12,655 bases of DNA from Chloroflexota bacterium (GTDB lineage: Bacteria > Chloroflexota > Dehalococcoidia > UBA3495), in assembly GCA_022563275.1 (NCBI GenBank), contig JADFNR010000102.1, forward strand, positions 1-12,655, in the 5' to 3' direction. Both the position numbers and the translations under genes were made by a program. Under the pieces are notes generated by a model. It did not search any database, was not told the DNA's origin, and was given only the letters and a program-made list of their open reading frames with translations. Positions 7,729 to 12,655 of the stretch are shown one piece after another (the stretch's first letter is position 1; every line of letters starts with the position of its first letter).

Positions 7729-8487
7729 TTAACCCCCTGCGGTTTGGGCCATGCGGTCCTGATTTACCCCGGAGTCAGCGGAATCCTGGCTGCTAATGTT
7801 CTTGGCTTGGCAGCCGCCGGATACGCACTCGGCGATGTTGGAGCACTTCCCGTTGGAATACTTGCCCAACAGACCGTCCAGCAGATATTCCAAGGCTTCG
7901 TCATCGAGGCCTGACTTGGCCAGGCTCAGGAGCTCTGGGGTCATGCAACACTGCCAGCGCTGGGGGTCAACCGCGACCTGTTTCTCTTTGATGATTCGGC
8001 GGGCCTTGGAAAGCACGCTGGTGGCGTCGGCCCAGTCCAGGGCCGGAGAGGCGGCCAAGGTCTCCCGCAGCTTGCGGGCCAGAGCCGGGCTGGCGCCGCC
8101 GGTGGAGATGGCCAGGGTCACGGGGCCGCGTTCCACGATGGAGGGCGCGATGAACGAGCAGCGGGGCGGGTCGTCCACCGCGTTGAGCAGAACACCCAGT
8201 TTCTCCGCTTCCTCGAAGATCTCTTGGTTGACCACCCGGTCGTTGGTGGCCGCGATGGCTAGGAAGGCGCCTTCGAGGTCGCCTGGCTGGTACCTGCGTA
8301 GATCGAATTCAATGTCGCCACGGTCTGCACAGTCGCGGATCGCCTGAGTGGCGTCGGGGCTGATCACGATTATCTTGGCGCCCGAGTCGATCAGCTTGAG
8401 CACCTTGCCCTCGGCGATCTGGCCGCCGCCGATGACGATGCACCGGCGGCCAGTTAGATTCAGAAAAACGGGGTAAAAATTTGTCAT
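7729..8487 (-). CDS. Precorrin-2 dehydrogenase / sirohydrochlorin ferrochelatase with a cysteine-bearing tail
   Basis: This family (SirC, Met8p and the CysG N-terminal half) oxidises precorrin-2 with NAD and, in bifunctional members, inserts iron to give siroheme. The N-terminus reads YPVFLNLTGRRCIVIGGGQIAEGKVLKL, a Rossmann NAD site. NAVDDPPRCSFIAPSIVERGPVTLAISTGGASPALARKLRE (102-142) carries the aspartate pair with the probable catalytic Asp105. Length is 252 aa. The last 75 or so residues hold five cysteines (180, 181, 215, 221, 226), with a KC-x5-EC-x4-GC spacing near the end that is unusual for the family; the tail may bind a metal or cluster, but this is inference. No separate ferrochelatase is visible, so this protein may be bifunctional as Met8p and CysG are. 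It lies between ahbAB-like and hemC, 53 bp and 4 bp from each. Confidence 0.93.
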   Translation of the reverse strand: MTNFYPVFLNLTGRRCIVIGGGQIAEGKVLKLIDSGAKIIVISPDATQAIRDCADRGDIEFDLRRYQPGDLEGAFLAIAATNDRVVNQEIFEEAEKLGVLLNAVDDPPRCSFIAPSIVERGPVTLAISTGGASPALARKLRETLAASPALDWADATSVLSKARRIIKEKQVAVDPQRWQCCMTPELLSLAKSGLDDEALEYLLDGLLGKYSNGKCSNIAECVSGGCQAKNISSQDSADSGVNQDRMAQTAGG

Positions 8488-8540
8488 AAGCTCTCTATCT
8501 TAAATCCACGGCCTGAGGGGTATCATGCCATGGCGTTGAT

Positions 8541-9605
8541 TTAAGCCGTGATCACGGCGTCGGGTTGCTCGGTTTCCAGATACTCATCGTAGTCAGGCAC
8601 GAAATAGCGGACCCGGGTCTTCTTGTACTCCCTGGAGCTGTACAAAACCAGGCGTTCGGTTATTCCCGTGGCCTCGCTGATCTCGTTGTTGATCTCTTCG
8701 CAGCCTTCAGGGGTGGTTGCATGGACCATGGTGAAGTGGGTGTAGGGCCAGTCGGGGAAGGTCGGCCGCTCGTAGCAATGGGTTACGGCGTCGTGCGCGG
8801 CCATGATCATACCGACTTCCTCGCCACGCTCTTCGGGCACTTTCCAGACGATCATGGCGTTGGCCTTGAAGCCCGACCGGCGGTGGTGCAGCACGGCGCT
8901 GAAACGCCGCATGATTCGCCGGTCTTGGAAGTCCTTGGCCAGGGCGAACAACTCGCCGGTGGACATGTCCAACTGCTGGGCGATCTTGTCGTAGGGACGA
9001 GGGACCAACTCCAGGTCCTCCTGCATCCCGCGGATGGCGTCCTTCTCGGCTTCGGTGATCGGCACCGCTTTGTTCCAAGACTCGGCTGCCTCTTTGTCGA
9101 AGCCGCCGGCGCCGGTATTGTCGGGACTGAAATTGAACGAAGACCCCTTCTTCTTGACCATGTCGAAGTTGACGCCGATCTTGAAGAACCGTTTGGTGGG
9201 CATTATCCGCTGTTCCAATGCCTCGGTTTTGCGGGCCATGTACTTGGCGGTGGCTTCAAGGTCGTGTTCCGGGGGCACGGCCAGGGTGAACCACAGGTTA
9301 TAGTAAGAACCTTCACGAGCGTAATTGTGGCTGACGCCGGGGTGTTTGTTGATCTCCAAAGCGGCCTTGTGCAACTTCTTCGGCTCGTAGGCCATGGCCA
9401 CCAGGGTGGTCTTGAATCCCAGGCGGCGGGTGTCGAAGATGGCGCTGATCTGACGCAGCACGTTGGTCCGTTTCAGTTCGGTCAACCGGTCGATGACTTC
9501 TTGTTCACTGATCCCAACCTCTTCGCCCAGTTGTTTGAAGGGCTGGTCGACCATGGGAAAGGGGGATTGAATCTTGTTCAACAGCTCGCGATCGATCATG
9601 TCCAT
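8541..9605 (-). CDS. ahbAB: Fused siroheme decarboxylase, AhbA-AhbB-like (Lrp/AsnC-type fold)
   Basis: Siroheme decarboxylase removes the C12 and C18 acetate carboxyls of siroheme to give 12,18-didecarboxysiroheme, used for the alternative heme route and for heme d1. Two tandem copies of the AsnC-like unit are visible. Copy 1 (about 4-150) has a winged helix and HPGVSHNYAREGSYYNLWFTLA (88-109). Copy 2 (about 183-345) has its own winged helix, HHRRSGFKANAMIVW, and THCYERPTFPDWPYTHFTMVH (275-295). The HNY and HCYERP/WPY blocks are typical of AhbA/AhbB and NirD/L/G/H and not of amino-acid-responsive Lrp regulators. Most Ahb systems have two separate proteins of about 150-180 aa; here they form one 354-aa chain, as in NirDL fusions. 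A DNA-binding role is less likely given the operon. ATG at 9605 has a strong AGGAGG but 14 nt away. Confidence 0.88.
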   Translation of the reverse strand: MDMIDRELLNKIQSPFPMVDQPFKQLGEEVGISEQEVIDRLTELKRTNVLRQISAIFDTRRLGFKTTLVAMAYEPKKLHKAALEINKHPGVSHNYAREGSYYNLWFTLAVPPEHDLEATAKYMARKTEALEQRIMPTKRFFKIGVNFDMVKKKGSSFNFSPDNTGAGGFDKEAAESWNKAVPITEAEKDAIRGMQEDLELVPRPYDKIAQQLDMSTGELFALAKDFQDRRIMRRFSAVLHHRRSGFKANAMIVWKVPEERGEEVGMIMAAHDAVTHCYERPTFPDWPYTHFTMVHATTPEGCEEINNEISEATGITERLVLYSSREYKKTRVRYFVPDYDEYLETEQPDAVITA

Positions 9606-9619
9606 AGCTGTCTGCGGTT

Positions 9620-9625
9620 CCTCCT
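9620..9625 (-). promoter_or_regulatory. Ribosome binding site with long spacing before ahbAB
   Basis: AGGAGG on the minus strand is 14 nt upstream of ATG 9605. No alternative start codon in frame lies at the usual distance, so either the spacing is long or initiation is suboptimal. Confidence 0.45.
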
Positions 9626-9665
9626 GCGGGATTTAAATTATTCGCTGGGCGTCAATATTTATCAA

Positions 9666-9682
9666 AGGGCGGCGCCCGCCCT
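9666..9682 (-). other. GC hairpin between the regulator gene and ahbAB
   Basis: Perfect 7-bp arms (9666-9672 and 9676-9682) enclose a 3-nt loop, 14 nt after the regulator stop codon. On the minus strand it is followed by TTGATAAATATT rather than a clean T run. It may stabilise or partly terminate the regulator part of the message, setting different levels for the regulator and the enzymes. Confidence 0.4.
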
Positions 9683-9696
9683 ATATTCGTTTGGGA

Positions 9697-10350
9697 CTAT
9701 TTTTTGGATTTGACGGACGCTTTTCCGCCGGCGTATTTGGCTAGGTCTTCGTATGAATCGGCCAGGCCCACCAGCACCCGGTCCGCCGCTTCGATTATCC
9801 GGGCCCAAGTGCCAGGGTTGGTGGAATCCAGCACCAACGTCCTGAAGAAAACGAATGCTTCTATGGTGTCTTTGAGGGTCACGCCCCGTTCCGACATCTC
9901 GGTGCCGTATTCCCGGCCCAGCATGTGGGCCTCCTCCAGCAATTCCTGCCGCCGCCGGCGGGGTCCCGGCTCCTGCAAGAGCAGGGATAATAGGCGGCGG
10001 CCGAAGAGCCGCATGCGCACCTTTCCCTCTTCCTCGACGCTCTGGTACCAGGGCTGCTGCACCACGTCGTTTCTGCTCAGGCTCCGGCGGATCCTGCGCA
10101 GAGCAGAGCCTTCGACGGCGTTCTCACGGCCATGTTCCTGGGCTTGCTCCGGAGCATTGGCGAATGATTCGACATCTTCGCGAAGGAACCGGCGGTGACC
10201 GCCGGGGGTGCGGTAGACGCGCAGGTAGCCGTTGTCGGCCCACTGTCTCAGGGTAGTGTTGCTGACATCAAGCAGCCGGCAGGCATCCCGGAGGGAGAGC
10301 CACTGGGATTTTTCGGTTATGCGTCTCTTCGCGGTCCGGCTTTCTACCAA
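9697..10350 (-). CDS. MerR/excisionase-type HTH regulator with helical C-terminal domain
   Basis: The N-terminus is a winged helix-turn-helix of the MerR/excisionase class: WLSLRDACRLLDVSNTTLRQWADNGYLRVYRTPGGHRRFLREDVESF (about 17-63), with the typical TPGGHRRF wing. After a charged linker (65-95), residues about 100-205 are predicted all-helical (LFGRRLLSLLLQ, ELLEEAHMLGREYG, VTLKDTIEAFVFFRTLV, WARIIEAADRVLVGLADSYED). This resembles the N-terminal globin-like domain of RsbR-type proteins, but that resemblance is judged by eye. Length is 217 aa. It is the first gene of the tetrapyrrole operon, 91 bp before ahbAB, so it may control it and could sense a tetrapyrrole or redox signal; this is inference. 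The start is TTG at 10350: an in-frame TGA lies 9 nt upstream and no later start preserves the HTH. No good ribosome site is visible. Confidence 0.85.
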   Translation of the reverse strand: MVESRTAKRRITEKSQWLSLRDACRLLDVSNTTLRQWADNGYLRVYRTPGGHRRFLREDVESFANAPEQAQEHGRENAVEGSALRRIRRSLSRNDVVQQPWYQSVEEEGKVRMRLFGRRLLSLLLQEPGPRRRRQELLEEAHMLGREYGTEMSERGVTLKDTIEAFVFFRTLVLDSTNPGTWARIIEAADRVLVGLADSYEDLAKYAGGKASVKSKK

Positions 10351-10438
10351 AGTAAATCAACCATTGGGAAACAATCTTGGTGGGTTCCAGTGCGAAAAAT
10401 CTATAAAAATCTCTAAGAAACTCAGCATTACGTTCCAC

Positions 10439-10450
10439 CTTGAATTCAAG
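10439..10450. promoter_or_regulatory. Perfect 12-bp palindrome in the divergent regulator/pcm gap
   Basis: CTTGAATTCAAG is fully self-complementary. It lies about 90 bp upstream of the regulator gene and 115 bp upstream of pcm, in an AT-rich patch where promoters would sit. It is a candidate operator for a dimeric regulator, possibly the adjacent HTH protein acting on its own operon. I saw no second copy in the gap. Confidence 0.3.
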
Positions 10451-10529
10451 TTAGCATACGGGTTTGTTACAGTCAATCACTCCCGCGAGGTCGCCTAACA
10501 GAACGGCGGATACGTGCCTGGACATCATG

Positions 10530-10558
10530 TTGTTGACTGCGTTATGTAATGTTATATT
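10530..10558 (+). promoter_or_regulatory. Possible promoter giving a leaderless pcm message
   Basis: TTGTTG (10530-10535) and TATATT (10553-10558) are 17 nt apart and match the -35 and -10 consensus at 3 and 5 of 6 positions. Transcription would begin about 7 nt after the -10 box, practically at the ATG at 10566. That start codon has no convincing Shine-Dalgarno site, which agrees with a leaderless message. Confidence 0.35.
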
Positions 10559-10565
10559 TGAGTCG

Positions 10566-11234
10566 ATGCAAGAACAGAAATTGGACAAGAAGCTTTTCTC
10601 GGATAGGAAGGCACTGTTCTCCAAGCTGAGAAACAGCATCAGGTCGGGGTCCGTCTTGAGGGCCATGGAGCGAGTGCCCAGAGAGGCGTTCGTGCCCACC
10701 GGCGAGCGGCCCATGGCGTATCTGGATATACCCCTGGCCATCGGCGACGGGCAGACGATCTCCCAGCCCTACATCGTGGCCCTGATCACCGAGGCGCTCC
10801 GCCTGCAGCCGGCAGACCGGGTGCTGGAGGTGGGCGCCGGCTCTGGCTACCAGGCCGCCGTGCTGGCCGAGTTGGTCCCGGAAGGCAGCGTGGTCACCGT
10901 GGAGTTGGTCCGGAGTCTGGCCCAGCGGGCTCGGGACATCTTGGATGACCTCGATTACGGGAATATCGTGGTTGAAGACGCCAACGAGACCTTGGGCTGT
11001 CCTTGGCGGGGGCCCTACGACGCGATCGTGGTTTCCGCCGCCGCGCCTTCTCTGTCCTCTGCGTTGATCAACCAGCTAGCTGTCGGCGGTCGGATGGTGG
11101 TTCCGGTGGGCGACCGCCGGCAGCAGGAATTGGTCTGTGTCCTGCGCACCGGAGAGGGAGTCTCCCTGCGGATGCTCGGCCCCTGCCGCTTCGTTCCGTT
11201 GATCGGCCGGGAGGCCTTTCCCACTTCCTTCTAG
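10566..11234 (+). CDS. pcm: Protein-L-isoaspartate O-methyltransferase
   Basis: PIMT methylates L-isoaspartyl residues with S-adenosylmethionine so that age-damaged proteins can be repaired; it is usually cytoplasmic. Family signatures are VLRAMERVPREAFVP (30-44), IGDGQTISQPYIVALITEAL (59-78), the SAM-binding VLEVGAGSGYQAAVLAEL (86-103), YDAIVVSAAAPSLSSALINQLAVGGRMVVPVG (151-182), and PCRFVPLIG. Length is 222 aa from ATG 10566, close to the usual 205-220. A longer reading from TTG 10464 would add 34 residues without family similarity, so I reject it. The usual GDG segment before the conserved APYDAI is EDANETLGCPWRGPYDAI here, a small deviation near the SAM/substrate pocket. It is divergent from the tetrapyrrole operon, and the Sir2 gene follows after 68 bp. 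Confidence 0.93.
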   Translation: MQEQKLDKKLFSDRKALFSKLRNSIRSGSVLRAMERVPREAFVPTGERPMAYLDIPLAIGDGQTISQPYIVALITEALRLQPADRVLEVGAGSGYQAAVLAELVPEGSVVTVELVRSLAQRARDILDDLDYGNIVVEDANETLGCPWRGPYDAIVVSAAAPSLSSALINQLAVGGRMVVPVGDRRQQELVCVLRTGEGVSLRMLGPCRFVPLIGREAFPTSF

Positions 11235-11302
11235 CTGCCCGTCTTCGGTTTAGGTCTGCCTCTTCTCGGCGCGTCCCTGCACGGTTAATATACCCATCTA
11301 TC

Positions 11303-12115
11303 ATGCTGGAGCTAAACGCCGAACTGTCCCGGTCGCTGGACCAGGCCGCCGAGCTCATATTGCGTTCCAATCATTTGGTGGCGCTGGCCGGCGCCGGGCT
11401 TTCCGTGGAGAGTGGCATCCCGCCCTTTCGCGGGCCCGGCGGACTCTGGACCAAGTACGGCGAGCCAACCAATCTCTCCTACCGGGAATTCATCCGAGAC
11501 CCCCGGGAGTGGTGGGAGGCCCGGTTCCGCAATGAAGACCGCCCCGGCGACCCGGTCTACGAACTCAAGGTGGCGGTGGACCAAGCCCAGCCCAATCCGG
11601 GCCATCACGCACTTGTTGAGATGGAGCGGTTGGGAATCTTGAAGTGCGTGGTGACCCAGAACGTGGACGATCTGCACCGGGAAGCGGGCAGCCGGTCGTT
11701 GTTGGAGATCCACGGCAACCGGACCTGGCTCCGGTGCGTTGGCTGCGGCGCCCGACAACCCAGGGACGGCTACCATTTCGATAGCCTGCCCCCCAGGTGC
11801 ACCGGATGCGGCGGCGTGATCAAGATGGACACCGTGATGTTTGGCGAACCCATCCCCGAGGACGTGCTGTTGGCTTGCCGAGAGCAGGCCGAGGCCTGTG
11901 ATTGCATGCTGCTGGTGGGGACCTCGGGCACAGTGAACCCGGCGGCGCGCCTCCCGATCGTCGCCAAGGAGAGGGGCGCCGCGCTCATCGAGGTCAACCC
12001 CGAGGAGACCGCTCTCACCCCCTGGTGCGACATAACGCTCAAGGGACCCTCGGGAGAACTTTTGCCTCTGCTATTGGAACGGGTCAAGAATGCCGGGCCG
12101 GCCGAGCCTGGATGA
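11303..12115 (+). CDS. Sir2-family NAD-dependent protein deacylase (sirtuin)
   Basis: Sirtuins remove acyl groups from lysines using NAD, giving nicotinamide and O-acyl-ADP-ribose. The motifs are in order: GAGLSVESGIPPFRG (30-44) for NAD binding, TQNVDDLH (118-125), His137 in IHGN as catalytic base, zinc cysteines Cys145, Cys148, Cys166 and Cys169, and GTSGTVNPAA (206-215). The family is thus clear and the catalytic set complete at 270 aa. The YxxR pair of desuccinylase-type sirtuins is not obvious where it should be (REWWEARFRNED), so a deacetylase is more likely than a desuccinylase, with low certainty. Reading further upstream would overlap pcm, so ATG 11303 is chosen, although no clear ribosome site is present; a TAATAT box about 12 nt before the ATG may be a -10 element. 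The gene lies 68 bp after pcm. Confidence 0.93.
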   Translation: MLELNAELSRSLDQAAELILRSNHLVALAGAGLSVESGIPPFRGPGGLWTKYGEPTNLSYREFIRDPREWWEARFRNEDRPGDPVYELKVAVDQAQPNPGHHALVEMERLGILKCVVTQNVDDLHREAGSRSLLEIHGNRTWLRCVGCGARQPRDGYHFDSLPPRCTGCGGVIKMDTVMFGEPIPEDVLLACREQAEACDCMLLVGTSGTVNPAARLPIVAKERGAALIEVNPEETALTPWCDITLKGPSGELLPLLLERVKNAGPAEPG

Positions 12116-12120
12116 TATAA

Positions 12121-12181
12121 TCCCGGTGCTGGAAAATCGGACTTCCCGTTCGGCCTCTCCGGCCCATTCTTCGCACCGGGA
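12121..12181 (+). other. Possible structured leader or terminator before the MscS-like gene
   Basis: Perfect 9-bp arms at 12121-12129 and 12173-12181 enclose 43 nt that contain two smaller possible stems: GGAA/TTCC (12131-12134 with 12143-12146) and GGCC/GGCC around TCTCC. The set could fold as a three-way junction. It starts 5 nt after the sirtuin stop and ends 43 nt before the channel start. I recognise no known riboswitch class, and no T run follows, so terminator function is doubtful. Confidence 0.3.
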
Positions 12182-12210
12182 GTGGCCTATTTCCCGGTAG
12201 CCCGTTTAAT

Positions 12211-12215
12211 TGGAG
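12211..12215 (+). promoter_or_regulatory. Ribosome binding site of the MscS-like gene
   Basis: TGGAG lies 9 nt before GTG 12225 and 6 nt before TTG 12222, so either codon is possible. Confidence 0.5.
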
Positions 12216-12224
12216 ACTATCTTG

Positions 12225-12655
12225 GTGGAACCCATATTGGCCCGCTTCGGACTGGGCGATCCAGAGTGGTTGGACCCCGCCACCGCCGGGGCGATCGTTC
12301 TGATCGCCATCTTGGTGGCGTTCGTGCTCCACAAGGTGGTCTTCCCGCTGATCATCCGGTTCACCAAATGGACACCCACCGACCTGGACTCGCGCCTGGT
12401 GAGGTCCGCCCGCTGGCCGGTCTCATTAGGCATCCTGGTTCTGGGAGTCTACCTGGCCCTGACCCTTCCACTGGACCTGACCGACACCCAGCAAGGCCGG
12501 ACCGACACCGTGGCCAAGGTCCTGGTGGTCGTGCTTGGGATATTTTTAGTGGTCGGCCTGCTCTCGAAAACGATCGACTGGTACCTGGAGAACCTGGCCG
12601 GCAAAACCCAGGGCATCATCGACGTCAAGCTGTTCCCCCTGATCCGCCGGGTGGC
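12225..12655 (+). CDS. MscS-like mechanosensitive channel, N-terminal part, cut by the window edge
   Basis: The frame from GTG 12225 (or TTG 12222) stays open to the right edge for 143 codons. It encodes three likely membrane helices: AGAIVLIAILVAFVLHKVVFPLII, then ARWPVSLGILVLGVYLALTL, then VAKVLVVVLGIFLVVGLLS. These are joined by charged stretches (RFTKWTPTDLDSRLVRSARW; LTDTQQGRTDT), and the visible end reads LENLAGKTQGIIDVKLFPLIRRV. Helix arrangement and the TDLDSRLV and IDVKLFPLIRRV segments resemble the region just before the pore helix of MscS-family small-conductance channels, which release solutes under osmotic downshock. The defining pore helix and beta domain lie outside the window, so another membrane protein is possible. 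It is the third plus-strand gene in a row after pcm and the sirtuin, 109 bp downstream. Confidence 0.7.
   Translation, partial: MEPILARFGLGDPEWLDPATAGAIVLIAILVAFVLHKVVFPLIIRFTKWTPTDLDSRLVRSARWPVSLGILVLGVYLALTLPLDLTDTQQGRTDTVAKVLVVVLGIFLVVGLLSKTIDWYLENLAGKTQGIIDVKLFPLIRRV

Noticed and set aside
6846..7914. Plus-strand frames opposite hemC and the siroheme synthase gene
   Set aside because: They mirror conserved hem genes, are not preceded by good ribosome sites, and have no motifs of their own.
8541..9605. Simple Lrp/AsnC transcription regulator
   Set aside because: The Lrp-type fold is shared, but the HNY and HCYERP/WPY blocks, the duplicated arrangement and the siroheme context fit siroheme decarboxylase better.
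8565..9713. A 382-residue plus-strand frame opposite the siroheme decarboxylase
   Set aside because: Its translation is Gly/Val/Leu-rich with no recognisable domain, and the opposite strand encodes a clear two-domain enzyme with its own ribosome site.
10464..10565. Longer pcm start (TTG at 10464)
   Set aside because: The added 34 residues have no family similarity and there is no ribosome site; ATG 10566 gives normal family length.
11003..11302. N-terminal extension of the sirtuin frame
   Set aside because: The 100 extra residues overlap most of the pcm C-terminal part in another frame and are Arg/Ser-rich; the sirtuin fold begins only after ATG 11303.
1..12655. Mobile element, CRISPR array, tRNA or rRNA
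   Set aside because: No transposase or integrase motif, no regularly spaced repeats, and no recognisable tRNA or rRNA segment was found by eye on either strand.

Overview
The window looks like a GC-rich, free-living bacterial chromosome segment. The gene content (a siroheme-based tetrapyrrole operon with a two-domain AhbA-AhbB-like protein, a CobA-HemD fusion, a nickel superoxide dismutase, and frequent TTG/GTG starts) would suit a Chloroflexota-type or similarly deep-branching bacterium. That placement is inference from gene content; no rRNA or other phylogenetic marker is present. I see no insertion sequence, phage gene, tRNA, rRNA or CRISPR array.

Layout. Positions 1-106 (minus) hold the start of an unrecognised gene cut by the window edge. 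Positions 120-270 hold an imperfect inverted-repeat element. ilvD (dihydroxy-acid dehydratase, minus) follows, with a good promoter and a Shine-Dalgarno site that points to a GTG start. Divergent from it is sodN (plus), a nickel superoxide dismutase with its nickel hook preceded by a 15-residue leader. A 20-bp perfect inverted repeat at 2730-2773 lies between sodN and the convergent tetrapyrrole operon and probably terminates both.

The core of the window is a seven-gene minus-strand operon running from 10350 to 2788. In transcription order it encodes a MerR/excisionase-type HTH regulator, a fused siroheme decarboxylase (AhbA-AhbB-like), precorrin-2 dehydrogenase/sirohydrochlorin ferrochelatase, HemC, CobA-HemD, HemB and HemL. 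Together these take glutamate-1-semialdehyde through 5-aminolevulinate, porphobilinogen, hydroxymethylbilane, uroporphyrinogen III, precorrin-2 and siroheme to 12,18-didecarboxysiroheme, the entry of the siroheme-dependent (Ahb) heme pathway. Glutamyl-tRNA reductase (HemA) and the radical-SAM enzymes AhbC and AhbD are not in the window, nor are the classical enzymes HemE, HemF/N, HemG/Y and HemH.

Divergent from the operon, on the plus strand, are pcm (protein-L-isoaspartate methyltransferase, possibly leaderless), a zinc-containing Sir2-family NAD-dependent deacylase, and the N-terminal membrane part of an MscS-like channel cut by the right edge. A possible structured RNA leader precedes the channel gene.

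The points most worth follow-up are the compact siroheme-to-heme operon headed by a regulator with an unassigned helical C-terminal domain, the cysteine-bearing tail on the siroheme synthase, and the NiSOD without an adjacent maturation peptidase.
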